Source: Embleya hyalina (GTDB taxonomy: Bacteria; Actinomycetota; Actinomycetes; Streptomycetales; Streptomycetaceae). Taken from it: 64,000 nucleotides of DNA. Under the pieces are notes generated by a model. That model had not been told where the DNA came from. It saw only the letters and a list, made by a program, of their open reading frames with translations, and made no database searches. Below, piece after piece: positions 35,932-44,406 of the stretch. Made by a program: the position numbers and the translations under genes. The stretch spans positions 124,001 through 188,000 of the forward strand of contig NZ_BIFH01000014.1 of NCBI RefSeq assembly GCF_003967355.1, given 5' to 3'. Every line of letters begins with the position of its first letter. Within the stretch, counting starts at the first letter, position 1.

Positions 35932-36872
35932 CAGTTCAATCCCTCCGCGAGCGCCTTCTCGGTGGATTCCCGGACGAAGGCTTCCTGTTCGGGCAACAGC
36001 GGCAGCCGCGGCGCGCGGCACGGACCGCCGCGCAGGCCCGCCAGATCCATCGACAACTTGATCGACTGCACGAACTCGGTGCGCGCGTCCAGCCGCAGCA
36101 GCGGGTGCAGGAGGCGATACAGCGGCAACGCCGCGCGTGGGTCGCCCTGCACGGCCGCGCGGTACAACTCCACGCTCGCGCGCGGGAAGACGTTGGCGTA
36201 GCCCGCGATCCAGCCCACCGCGCCGGCCAGCCCGAACTCCAGGGCGACGTCGTCGCTGCCGATCAACACGTCGAGCCCCGGGGCCAGTTCGGCCACCTCG
36301 TAGGCCCGGCGCACGTCCCCGGTGAACTCCTTGACGCCGACCACCAGACCCTCCTCGTACAGGTCCGCGAGCAGCCGGGGGGTCAGGTCGACCTTCGTGT
36401 CGAACGGGTTGTTGTAGGCCACGATCGGCAGCCCGGCCCGGGCCACCGTGCGGTAGTGGTCGACCACCGTCCGGGTGTCCGCACGATAGGAGTTCGGCGG
36501 AAGCAGCATCACCGCACGGGCGCCCGCCTCGGCGGCCTGCTCGGTCCAGCGCAGCGATTCGGCCGCGCCGTACGCCGCCACGCCCGGAAGCACCCGGTCA
36601 CCGCCCACCGCGTCGACCGCGACCCGCACCACGCGGGCGCGTTCCTCCGGGGTGAGCGATTGGTACTCGCCCAACGAGCCGTTCGGACAGACCCCGTCGC
36701 AGCCCGAGTCCACGAGCCACCGCACGTGTTCGGCGTACGCGTCGAAGTCCACCGACAGGTCCTCGCGCAGCGGCAGCGCGGTGGCCACCACGACGCCGTG
36801 CCACGGCTTGCGGTCGGCGCCGTCCTGCGGGGTGGAGCGCTCCGGGGCGGGAAGGTGCGGGCTTGTGCTCAT
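35931..36872 (-). CDS. DapA-family pyrroline-4-hydroxy-2-carboxylate deaminase
   Basis: 313 aa class I aldolase fold. Schiff-base Lys181 in VVGVKEFTGD and catalytic Tyr153 in IVAYNNPFDTK, with GCDGVCPNGSLGEY replacing the GTTGE motif of true dihydrodipicolinate synthase. In hydroxyproline clusters this paralogue opens and deaminates pyrroline-4-hydroxy-2-carboxylate to 2-oxoglutarate semialdehyde. The start overlaps the stop of the FAD subunit gene (ATGA). The function assignment rests on gene context. Confidence 0.88.
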   Translation of the reverse strand: MSTSPHLPAPERSTPQDGADRKPWHGVVVATALPLREDLSVDFDAYAEHVRWLVDSGCDGVCPNGSLGEYQSLTPEERARVVRVAVDAVGGDRVLPGVAAYGAAESLRWTEQAAEAGARAVMLLPPNSYRADTRTVVDHYRTVARAGLPIVAYNNPFDTKVDLTPRLLADLYEEGLVVGVKEFTGDVRRAYEVAELAPGLDVLIGSDDVALEFGLAGAVGWIAGYANVFPRASVELYRAAVQGDPRAALPLYRLLHPLLRLDARTEFVQSIKLSMDLAGLRGGPCRAPRLPLLPEQEAFVRESTEKALAEGLN

Positions 36873-38230
36873 GAGGCTCCTTGGGCGAGATCTCCGAGAC
36901 GGATGGGGACAGCGATCGGACGGGTGGGTGCGGGCGCGGCGATCGGCCGGCCCAACACGTCGGAGAGCACGCACGCGGTGGCCTCGGCGCACATGCGGCC
37001 CTGACACCAGCCCATGCCCGCGCGGGTGAGCAGCTTGATCGAGCGTACGTCGTCCGCGCCGTGCCGCGCCGCGTCCGCGATCCGGCCGCGCGGCACCTCC
37101 TCGCAGCGGCAGATCAGGGTGTCCTCGTCGGACCAGGACGGCCAGGCCGAGCGGATCGGGTAGAGCGCGCGCAGCCCGACGGCGAAGCGGGTGAGCCGGG
37201 CCCGCCGGCGCGGCAGTGCCTTCGGTGGTGTTCGGCCCGCGATCGCGTATGCGGCCAACTCGCCCTCGACCTCGGACAGTTGGGCGCCACCGATGCCGGT
37301 GCTCTCGCCGGCGGCGTACAGCCCGGGCAGGTCGGTGGCCTGGCGGGTGTCGACCGCGACGAAGCCGTCGGGGGTGCTCGCGCAGCCGAGTTGGCCGGCG
37401 AGTTCGAGGTGTGGGGTGAAGCCGTAGCCGACCGCGAGGGTGTCGCAGGCCAGTTCGCGCTCCGTCCCGGGCCGCACCCACCAGTCGGCGTCGAGCCGGG
37501 CCACGGTGACCGAACCCAGCGCGCCCCCGTCGGCGTGCGCGGCGATCACGGCCCGGCCGGTGTAGTACGGGATGCGCCGCCGGGCCAACGCGGCGGCATA
37601 TCCGGCGGCCTCGACCACCCGCGCGGGGCTGTGCGGCGCGAGAGCGACGGCCCGCGGCGTGGGGCGCGAGGCCTCGACCACCGCCAACACCCGCACACCC
37701 GCGTCGGCGAGCCCGACGGCGACCGGCAACAGGAACGGACCGGTACCGGCCACCACCGCCCGCCGCCCGGGCGCCACGCCGTTGCCCTTGAGCAGGGCCT
37801 GCGCGCCACCGGCGGTGAACACCCCGGGGAGATCCCAGCCGGGGAAGGGCAGTTGCCGGTCGTAGGCGCCGGTGGCCAGGAGCAGCCGCCGGCCGCGCAC
37901 GGTCACCGCGACGCCGTCGCGTTCGCCCGCCACGGCGTGCGCGGTGAAGTGGTCGTCGCCGCGTTCGACCGCCCAGACCCGGTGTTCGGCCAGGTGCTCG
38001 ACGGTGTGCAGGCGCGCGAGCGGTGCCCAGGCGGGCGGCCGGTCCACGCGGTGCCGGTGATACTGGCCGCCCGCGCGGGCGTTCGCGTCCAGGACGGCGA
38101 CGCGCAGGCCGAATCCGGCGGCGGTGACGGCGGCGGCGAGACCGGCCAGCCCGGCGCCGACGACGACGAGGTCGTGGAGGGTGTCGCGGCCCGAATCGTG
38201 GCCGATCCCGCGGCCCGTCTCGTCGCTCAT
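36869..38230 (-). CDS. Hydroxyproline dehydrogenase large FAD subunit with C-terminal Fe-S domain
   Basis: 453 aa. FAD-binding Rossmann motif VVVGAGLAGLAAA, a second dinucleotide site AVVAGTGPFLLPVA, and a C-terminal BFD-like [2Fe-2S] domain (CRCEEV ... GWCQGRMC). This is the HcnB/OoxA-type alpha subunit of heteromeric D-hydroxyproline dehydrogenases, acting with the small Fe-S subunit and the DadA-like subunit encoded just upstream. All three genes overlap by 4 bp. ATG 38230. Confidence 0.88.
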   Translation of the reverse strand: MSDETGRGIGHDSGRDTLHDLVVVGAGLAGLAAAVTAAGFGLRVAVLDANARAGGQYHRHRVDRPPAWAPLARLHTVEHLAEHRVWAVERGDDHFTAHAVAGERDGVAVTVRGRRLLLATGAYDRQLPFPGWDLPGVFTAGGAQALLKGNGVAPGRRAVVAGTGPFLLPVAVGLADAGVRVLAVVEASRPTPRAVALAPHSPARVVEAAGYAAALARRRIPYYTGRAVIAAHADGGALGSVTVARLDADWWVRPGTERELACDTLAVGYGFTPHLELAGQLGCASTPDGFVAVDTRQATDLPGLYAAGESTGIGGAQLSEVEGELAAYAIAGRTPPKALPRRRARLTRFAVGLRALYPIRSAWPSWSDEDTLICRCEEVPRGRIADAARHGADDVRSIKLLTRAGMGWCQGRMCAEATACVLSDVLGRPIAAPAPTRPIAVPIRLGDLAQGAS

Positions 38231-38514
38231 GTGGTGGTCACCTCGTCGTCGGGGCGGGCGGTCACCAGGCACGCGCGCAGGGACGGCGTGCCGTCCACGG
38301 TGACCAGGCAGTCGAAGCACACCCCGATGCCGCAGAACAGGCCGCGCGGCTTGCCCGCGAACCGGGTGGTGCGCCAGGACCGGATCCCGGCGGCGAGCAT
38401 GGCGGCGCCGACGGTCTGGCCGGGCTCGACCGGGATGCGGCGGCCGTCCACGGTCAGGTGAAAGCCGGCGTCGCCGGATCGGTCGAGGGGGGCGGGGTCG
38501 GTCTCGTCGGTCAC
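38227..38514 (-). CDS. Hydroxyproline dehydrogenase small [2Fe-2S] subunit
   Basis: 95 aa ferredoxin-like HcnA/OoxX-type subunit. Cysteines in FCGIGVCFDC followed by a fourth in LRACLVT give the plant-type [2Fe-2S] pattern; the rest is a beta-grasp domain (FHLTVDGRRIPVEPGQTVGAAML). GTG at 38514 overlaps the DadA-like stop (GTGA), and its own stop overlaps the next ATG (ATGA), so the three subunits are made in fixed ratio. It passes electrons from FAD to an acceptor. Confidence 0.88.
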   Translation of the reverse strand: MTDETDPAPLDRSGDAGFHLTVDGRRIPVEPGQTVGAAMLAAGIRSWRTTRFAGKPRGLFCGIGVCFDCLVTVDGTPSLRACLVTARPDDEVTTT

Positions 38515-39659
38515 GCGGCTACCTCCGCGAAGCGGGTCGGGGCGAACGGGGCGAGGTCGACGTCGGGGCGCTCCCCGGTCAGCGTTCGGGCGATCAGCAG
38601 GCCCGTGGCGGGCGCCAGGCCCACGCCGGCGCCCTCGTGGCCGCACGCGTGCAGCAGGCCGGGCGCGCGCGGATCCGGGCCCACGACCGGCAGATGGTCC
38701 GGACAGTACGGCCGAAAGCCCCGATAGGCGCGCAGCACCGAGGCGCCGGCCAGGACCGGGAACAACTCGATCGCCTGTGCGGCCAGTCGGCGCAACACGG
38801 GCACCGAAAACGAGGGATCGAAGCCCACCCGCTCGCGACTGGCGCCGATCAGGACGGTCCCGGACGGGGTGCCCTCCACCACCGCCGACGAGGCCAGGTC
38901 CGCCTCGTCGCTCGCGACGTCCCCGGCATAGGCCGCGGCGTACACCTTGTGCCGCACGATCGGCGGTAGCGGCTCGGTGACCAGTACGAAGCCCCGGCGC
39001 GGCAGGATCGGCAGGGCGATCCCGGCGAGCGCGGCCACCTCGCCGGACCAGGTGCCGGCCGCGTTGACCACCGCGCCGGCGGCCAGGTCGCCGTGCGAGG
39101 TCCGCACGCCGACCACCCGCTCGTCGGGCCCGCGCAGGAAGCCGGTGACGCTCACCCCGGTGTGCAGCCGGACGCCGTCGGCGCGCAACATCGAGGCGGC
39201 GGCCAGGGCCGGCTGCACCTGGGCGTCCTGCGGATAGTGGGTGCCGGCCACGACGGCGCGGGACAGGTGCGGCTCGTAGTCGGGCAGGCGCGCGGCGTCG
39301 ACCGTGTGCGCGGTGACCTCGCAGGCGCGCTGGGCCGCCGCGGTCGCCGCCATCGCGGCGGCCTCGGCCTCGGTCCGGGCGACGATCAGGCCGCCCTTGG
39401 GCTCGTACTCGAAGTCGTCGCGGCGTTCCGCGAGTTCGGCCCACAGGCGGAGCGAGAGCAGGGCCAGCGCGAGTTCCGGGCCGGGCCCCTTGTCCGAGAC
39501 GAGGAGGTTTCCCTCGCCCGCGCCGGTGGTCCCGCCCGCGACCGGACCCCGGTCGAGCACGGTGACCGACAGGCCCGCGCGCGCGGCGAAGTGGGCGCAC
39601 GCGGCACCCACCACGCCCGCGCCGATGACGACGACATCACTGGGACGGAGTTGGCTCAC
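38511..39659 (-). CDS. Hydroxyproline dehydrogenase catalytic DadA-like FAD subunit
   Basis: 382 aa D-amino-acid dehydrogenase fold (HcnC/OoxB type). N-terminal GxGxxG in VVVIGAGVVGAACA, then VLDRGPVAGGTTGAGEGNLL, and the C-terminal FAD motif PVVGPDPRAPGLLHACGHEGAGVGLAPATG. Oxidises cis-4-hydroxy-D-proline to pyrroline-4-hydroxy-2-carboxylate. First gene of the operon. GTG at 39659 has no Shine-Dalgarno within 15 bases and the operator half-site abuts it; the message may be leaderless. Confidence 0.87.
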   Translation of the reverse strand: MSQLRPSDVVVIGAGVVGAACAHFAARAGLSVTVLDRGPVAGGTTGAGEGNLLVSDKGPGPELALALLSLRLWAELAERRDDFEYEPKGGLIVARTEAEAAAMAATAAAQRACEVTAHTVDAARLPDYEPHLSRAVVAGTHYPQDAQVQPALAAASMLRADGVRLHTGVSVTGFLRGPDERVVGVRTSHGDLAAGAVVNAAGTWSGEVAALAGIALPILPRRGFVLVTEPLPPIVRHKVYAAAYAGDVASDEADLASSAVVEGTPSGTVLIGASRERVGFDPSFSVPVLRRLAAQAIELFPVLAGASVLRAYRGFRPYCPDHLPVVGPDPRAPGLLHACGHEGAGVGLAPATGLLIARTLTGERPDVDLAPFAPTRFAEVAA

Positions 39660-39667
39660 GTCAGTAA
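39660..39667 (-). promoter_or_regulatory. GntR half-site at the hydroxyproline operon start
   Basis: TTACTGAC on the minus strand, immediately before the GTG of the DadA-like gene, identical to the left half of the gntR-proximal palindrome. On the same strand just upstream is an ACATTTTA stretch that could serve as a -10. Repressor binding here would block initiation. Confidence 0.5.
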
Positions 39668-39797
39668 AATGTCACATTGCCCTCACGAGGTAAAGGGTTT
39701 GTCGACGCGGTTCCGTGGACAGGACGGCCCGCGACCGATCCGAAAGCGGGGTTCCGGGTCGGTCGCGGGCCGTTCACGGGCCGTTCGTCGGCTCGGC

Positions 39798-40778
39798 TCA
39801 GTGGCGGGCGCCGTTCCCCCGGGTGTGCTGCCGGTTCCACGCGACCAGGTCGGCGCTGCGGTTGGTGATGATCCCGTCCACTCCCGCCTCGTTCAGCTTC
39901 GACCAGTCGTGCGGATTGTCGGGGGTCCACGCGAACACCGCGACACCTGCCTCGTGCATCCGGCGGACCAGGTCGGGGTGCGTGGTGATCAGGTAGTAGG
40001 AGGGGTTGTACGAGGTCAGCCGCAACTCCCGGGCCACCGCCACCGGATCCGCCTCGGGCTCGTCGCCGAGCAGGCCGAGCGGCAGGTCGGGGGCGAGATC
40101 GCGGGTGATCCGCAACGACTCCCGATCGAAGCTCTGTACGAACACCCGGTCCGACATGCCGCTGTGCCGCACCTCGTCGACGATGCGGGCGATCTCCTCC
40201 CGGGTCTGCGGGTTCTTGATCTCCAGGAGCAGTCGCCCGCCCCGGGAGCGCAGATCCGCGAGTTGCCCGCGCAGGGTCATCACCCTCGTGCCGGAGAACT
40301 CCGGCCGAAACCACTTCCCGGCATCCAGCCCGGCCAGCTGGGCCGAGGTCAGATCGCGAATCCGCCCGTGGCCGTCGGTGGTTCGATCCACCGTCTCGTC
40401 GTGCATGATGTGCGGCACGCCGTCCCGGCTCGGCTGCACGTCGTTCTCGATCCAGTCCGCACCCGAACGGCGGGCCGCCTCGTCGGAGGGCAGCGTGTTC
40501 TCCGGGGCCAGCGTCGGCGCGCCGCGGTGCGCGAACACGGTCACCCGGGCGCCGGGGGCGCGCATGTACCGGCGACCGTCGATCGCGGAGCCGCCGCGCA
40601 GCGGTTCGGCGGTGTCCGAGGACGGGCGCATCGCGGCCGGCGGGGGCGGCTCGAGGGTCGTCGACATGTCGCCGGCGAACGCCGGCTTGCCGCTCTGGTG
40701 CGTCCAGGCGGGCTCGACGCACTGGACGGTGCCGAAGGCGATGCCGACTATGGCGAGCGCGACGCCGATCCGCCGCAT
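39798..40778 (-). CDS. Secreted glycerophosphodiester phosphodiesterase
   Basis: 326 aa. N-terminal signal (MRRIGVALAIVGIAFGTVQC), possibly lipidated at Cys20 though the lipobox is imperfect. Catalytic GDPD motifs are complete: AHRGAPTLAPENT, the Glu/Asp metal ligands in DWIENDVQPSRDG and HDETVDRTTDG, and LLLEIKNP. Hydrolyses deacylated phospholipids to glycerol-3-phosphate outside the membrane. ATG 40778 (GGGGA upstream) is preferred to ATG 40826, which lacks a ribosome site. Confidence 0.9.
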   Translation of the reverse strand: MRRIGVALAIVGIAFGTVQCVEPAWTHQSGKPAFAGDMSTTLEPPPPAAMRPSSDTAEPLRGGSAIDGRRYMRAPGARVTVFAHRGAPTLAPENTLPSDEAARRSGADWIENDVQPSRDGVPHIMHDETVDRTTDGHGRIRDLTSAQLAGLDAGKWFRPEFSGTRVMTLRGQLADLRSRGGRLLLEIKNPQTREEIARIVDEVRHSGMSDRVFVQSFDRESLRITRDLAPDLPLGLLGDEPEADPVAVARELRLTSYNPSYYLITTHPDLVRRMHEAGVAVFAWTPDNPHDWSKLNEAGVDGIITNRSADLVAWNRQHTRGNGARH

Positions 40779-40965
40779 GGGGTATCCCCTGCGACGGTGC
40801 CGGCGCTCGGGTGGATCGAGGAGCATTCAGGCATCGTAGAAGGTAAATCGAGCTGTCATTCGAAGTGCCACGATGACCGCGTGTGATGCTCGACATGCGT
40901 ACCGTCATGAACGGTGTGAGAGTGGTCGATGACCGCCCAACGGCTCTCTCCAGGAGGAAACGGTC

Positions 40966-41136
40966 ATGGCCAAGCAGAAGCAGAAACCGCATCTGAAGAA
41001 CAAGAACCCGTTGCTCGCCGACACCGAGCGCGTGGAGTCCCCGGTGCAGCCGACCGAGGCGATCGACACGCTCGAAGCCCCCAAGGCCGCAGCCCGGCGC
41101 GGCAAGAGCGACCGACCCAAGGGCCGTCGTCGCTGA
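40966..41136 (+). CDS. Small basic protein, 56 aa
   Basis: MAKQKQKPHLKNKNPLL begins a Lys/Arg-rich, probably disordered protein ending KSDRPKGRRR. It has a near-perfect AGGAGG nine bases before ATG 40966, so translation is well supported. Similar short KQK-type proteins occur in streptomycetes without known function; nucleic-acid binding is a guess from charge alone. An intrinsic terminator-like hairpin lies 108 bp downstream. Confidence 0.78.
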   Translation: MAKQKQKPHLKNKNPLLADTERVESPVQPTEAIDTLEAPKAAARRGKSDRPKGRRR

Positions 41137-41244
41137 CCGTCCGGCCGCTCCGGGACACCGATCCCGGGGCGTCGGCCCGAAGACTTCGCGGATACCCGGG
41201 GGAGGGGCGTGACGGACACACCGCCCCGCCCGGACGCACCCGAG

Positions 41245-41273
41245 GACCCCGTCGACCACCCGTCGGCGGGGTC
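41245..41273. terminator. Stem-loop terminator
   Basis: 12-bp stem GACCCCGTCGAC / GTCGGCGGGGTC with one G-U pair and a CACCC loop, followed by TTC. It lies between the small basic gene and the convergent SDR gene and could stop transcription from both sides. Confidence 0.6.
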
Positions 41274-41318
41274 TTCGGCGTGCCATCGGGGTGCGCGCGG
41301 CGCGATTTCGGACGGGTG

Positions 41319-42098
41319 CTAACCGCGTGTGGGTCCGTACACCCGACCGGTCCGGGTGGACACGTTGCCGAACAGGGCGCGCGGGGTGAGCCGGGCCAGG
41401 CCGACCACCGCCTTGTAGCGCAGGTCCGGCACGCTGACCGACTTGCCCACCGCCAGGTCGCGGATCGCCGCGGCGACCACCCGATCGGCGTCCAGCCACA
41501 TCCAGTTGGGGATGTTGGACGTGCCCATCCCGGCCCGCAGGTGGAACTCGGTCCGCACGAAGCCCGGGCACAGCGCCATCAACCGCACACCGCTGCCCGC
41601 GAGTTCCCTGGCCGTGCCCTCGGTGAAGCTGACCACCCACGCCTTGCTCGCGCCGTACGTGCCGCGCGGCAGGAAGGCGGCGACGGAGGCCACGTTCACC
41701 ACCCAGCCGCGCCCGCGCTCGCGCATCGCCTCGCACGCGGCGGCGGTCAGCCGCAACACCGCCTCGCAGTGCACCTTGAGCATGCGCAACTCCTCTGCGG
41801 TGGAGATGGCGAGGAAGCCGCCCCTGCTGCCGAACCCGGCGTTGTTGACCAGTACGTCCACCGGTGCCTCGCGGTCGGCCAGGCGGGCCTCGACGGCGGC
41901 GATCCCCTCGTCGAGCGACAGGTCGGCGGCCAGCACCTGCACCGACACGCCGTGCTCCTCCCGCAGTTCGCGGGCGCATTCGGTCAACCGTTCCCGGTCG
42001 CGCGCGACCAGGACGAGGTCGTGCCCCTCGTGGGCGAGTCGCCGGGCGAACGCGGCGCCGAGCCCTGCGGTGGCACCGGTGATCAGTGAGGTCGTCAT
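41319..42098 (-). CDS. Short-chain dehydrogenase/reductase
   Basis: 259 aa classical SDR. Cofactor motif TGATAGLG (residues 7-14), NNAG (about 86-89), catalytic Ser in NVASVAAFLP and Y-x3-K in TYGASKAWVVSF. LVARDRERL after strand 2 favours NADP. Substrate unknown. ATG 42098; divergent from the double-TetR regulator with 137 bp between starts, so probably its target. Confidence 0.9.
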   Translation of the reverse strand: MTTSLITGATAGLGAAFARRLAHEGHDLVLVARDRERLTECARELREEHGVSVQVLAADLSLDEGIAAVEARLADREAPVDVLVNNAGFGSRGGFLAISTAEELRMLKVHCEAVLRLTAAACEAMRERGRGWVVNVASVAAFLPRGTYGASKAWVVSFTEGTARELAGSGVRLMALCPGFVRTEFHLRAGMGTSNIPNWMWLDADRVVAAAIRDLAVGKSVSVPDLRYKAVVGLARLTPRALFGNVSTRTGRVYGPTRG

Positions 42099-42235
42099 AG
42101 CGACCCAGCCTAGTAACCGCGGGCGGTCGGCCCGGTCCACCGCATCGGGGCGCGGTCCGTTCGGCGCATGGCCGCCGCGGGCGGCGGCCGGCTGGAACAA
42201 TGGCGCGCGGGGCGGATTCCGGAGGGAAGTACGCG

Positions 42236-43441
42236 ATGGCGGCTGCGGTGCGCAAGGGCGGCGGACTCGTGCCGCCCGCCCGGGGGACCCGACCGCGCAA
42301 TCGACGCGAGCTGATCCTGGCCGCGGCGGCCGACCTGTTCTACCGCCGGGGATACGCCGACGTGGCGATGAGCGACATCGCCGAGGCGGTGGGCATGGGC
42401 CCCTCCGCCCTGTACCGGCACTTCCGCAGCAAACAGCACCTGCTCCTGCAGGTCGTGCTCGACGGGATCGCGCCGGTGCGCGACGCGCTGGCCCGCAGCG
42501 CCGTGGACGATCCGGACACCGTGCTGCGCGCGGTGGTCGCGGCCACGCTGGACCACCGCGAAGCGGGCGTGTTGTGGCAGCGCGAGGGCCGATTGTTGCC
42601 GCCGGAGGAACGCGCCGAGGTACACCGCGAGGTGCGCGCGGTCACCGCCGTGGTCACCGCGCTGATCCGCAAGGCCCGCCCGCAACTGTCCGCCGGGCAG
42701 GGCGAGGTGCTGGCCCGGAGCGGCCTCGGGGTGCTGCTCAGTCCGTCCTTCCACCGGATCGACCTGCCCCGTCCGGAGTACGTCCGGCTCCTGGTGGACC
42801 TCTGTCGGGCGGCGGTCACCGCGCATCCGGCCGCGCTGGGACCGATCGCCGAGGCCCCGGCGCCGGCCGGGGTCGGGCTGCGTTCGCGGCGCGAGGCGCT
42901 GCTCGGCGCCGCGGTGCGGATGTTCGCCGAGCAGGGCTACGCCGGGGTGGCCATCGAGGACATCGGCGCCGCCGCCGGGATCGCCGGCCCCAGCGTGTAC
43001 AACCACTTCGAGAGCAAGGCCGACCTGCTGTGCGCCGCGGTGACCCGGGGCGTGGAGTGGCTCCTGATGGACATGACGCGCGCGCTCGCGGGCGCCGACG
43101 ACGCCGAGGCGGCGCTGCGCGTACTGCTGCGGTCGTATGTGCGCTTCTCCGTCGACCGCAGCGACCTGGTGCAGCTGCTGGTCGCGGAGGTGTCGCACCT
43201 GCCGACCCAGGCGCGGCATCGGGCCCGGCAGGCGAGGGTGGACTACCTCATGGAGTGGACACGGCTCCTGTGCGCGGTCCGGCCGCAGTACGGCGCCGCC
43301 GAGGCGCGGATCCGGGTGCACGCGGCGCTGAGCGCGATCAACGACGTGGCCCGGGTCCGGCATCTGCGCGACACCGACGGCGTGGCGTCGACCCTGGTGG
43401 TGGTGGCCGGCGCCGTGCTCGGTCTGACGCCGCCGGCCTGA
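42236..43441 (+). CDS. Tandem TetR regulator (two TetR units in one chain)
   Basis: 401 aa with two complete TetR N-terminal helix-turn-helix domains: RRELILAAAADLFYRRGYADVAMSDIAEAVGMGPSALYRHFRSK (about 22-65) and RREALLGAAVRMFAEQGYAGVAIEDIGAAAGIAGPSVYNHFESK (about 220-263). Each is followed by a ligand-type helical domain, so the protein mimics a TetR dimer. ATG 42236 follows GGAGGGAA; ATG 42200 has no ribosome site. Probably represses itself and the divergent SDR. Confidence 0.88.
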   Translation: MAAAVRKGGGLVPPARGTRPRNRRELILAAAADLFYRRGYADVAMSDIAEAVGMGPSALYRHFRSKQHLLLQVVLDGIAPVRDALARSAVDDPDTVLRAVVAATLDHREAGVLWQREGRLLPPEERAEVHREVRAVTAVVTALIRKARPQLSAGQGEVLARSGLGVLLSPSFHRIDLPRPEYVRLLVDLCRAAVTAHPAALGPIAEAPAPAGVGLRSRREALLGAAVRMFAEQGYAGVAIEDIGAAAGIAGPSVYNHFESKADLLCAAVTRGVEWLLMDMTRALAGADDAEAALRVLLRSYVRFSVDRSDLVQLLVAEVSHLPTQARHRARQARVDYLMEWTRLLCAVRPQYGAAEARIRVHAALSAINDVARVRHLRDTDGVASTLVVVAGAVLGLTPPA

Positions 43442-43457
43442 CCCCTCGGCGGGTGGT

Positions 43458-44261
43458 TCAGTCGGCGGCCGGGGGTTCCGGGAGCGGGTCGGCACCGCCC
43501 AGGCGTCGGCCCAGGCGGACGGCGATCTCCTGCATCCGGTCGGTCATCCAGCCCTCCTCCATCGCCCGGATGCGCGCCTCGGGGCCGGAGATGGACAGCG
43601 CGGTCGCGGTCGGCGCGTCGGGCACCACCACCGCGACGCAGCGCACGCCGAGTTCCTGCTCCTGGTCGTCGATCGCGTAGCCCCGGGCCCGGATCGTCGG
43701 GAACTGGGCCAGCAACTCGGCGGGATCGGTGACCGTGTGCTCGGTGTGCGAGGCCAGTGGGCGTCCGCCGAGCACCCGTGCGGCGTCGGCCTCGGGTAGT
43801 TGGGCGAGCAGCACCTTGCCCACCGCGGTGCAGTGCGGTTGCACCCGGCGGCCGACCTCGGTGAACATCCGCATCGAGTGCCGGCTGGGCACCTGGCCGA
43901 CGTAGACCACCTCGCCCGCCTCCAGGACCGCGAGGTTGGCGGTCTCGCCGGTGGCCTCCATCAGCTCGGCCAGGTACGGCCGGGCCCAACTGCCGAGCAG
44001 GCGGCCCGCGGTCTCGCCCAACCGGATCAGCCGCGGGCCCAGGGTGTAGCGGCGCGACGCGTCCTGGCGCAGATAACCCAGCGACACGAGGGTGCGTACC
44101 AGGCGGTGGATCGTGGGCATGGGCAACCCCGAACGCGCGGCGAGTTCGCTGAGCGTCAGTACCCCGCCGGCGTCGGCGAGCAGTTCGAGGAGGTCGAACG
44201 CGCGTTCCAGGGACTGGACGCCGCCGCCCGTGCCGTTGCTGCCTGCGTTGACTGCGGCCAC
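43458..44261 (-). CDS. IclR-family regulator, AllR-like
   Basis: 267 aa. N-terminal helix-turn-helix (VQSLERAFDLLELLADAGGVLTLSELAARSGLPMPTIHRLVRTLVSLGYL) and C-terminal IclR effector domain (CTAVGKVLLAQLPEADA, RARGYAIDDQEQELGVRCVAVVV). Streptomycete AllR of this family represses purine/allantoin catabolism and responds to allantoate or glyoxylate. Divergent from malate synthase with two palindromes between. GTG at 44261 has GGAGG seven bases upstream. Confidence 0.88.
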   Translation of the reverse strand: MAAVNAGSNGTGGGVQSLERAFDLLELLADAGGVLTLSELAARSGLPMPTIHRLVRTLVSLGYLRQDASRRYTLGPRLIRLGETAGRLLGSWARPYLAELMEATGETANLAVLEAGEVVYVGQVPSRHSMRMFTEVGRRVQPHCTAVGKVLLAQLPEADAARVLGGRPLASHTEHTVTDPAELLAQFPTIRARGYAIDDQEQELGVRCVAVVVPDAPTATALSISGPEARIRAMEEGWMTDRMQEIAVRLGRRLGGADPLPEPPAAD

Positions 44262-44324
44262 CGACGATCCTCCACACGACTCGGTTCGATACGACGCCCG
44301 GCCGACGGGATTCGTCGAGACTGA

Positions 44325-44359
44325 GTTCAACAGGTTGTTGAACTTCCGTTTTCCGGAAA
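44325..44359. promoter_or_regulatory. Two palindromic operators between iclR and aceB
   Basis: GTTCAACA-GGT-TGTTGAAC (44325-44343, perfect 8-bp arms) and TTTCCGGAAA (44350-44359). They sit about 50-80 bp upstream of the aceB start. The first is related to sequences at 50463-50477 and 51191-51197 in other purine/glyoxylate promoter regions. Confidence 0.7.
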
Positions 44360-44406
44360 CTAATGTCCACTCTACAAAAGAACGTCGACGGCGAAGGAGA
44401 GCCACC

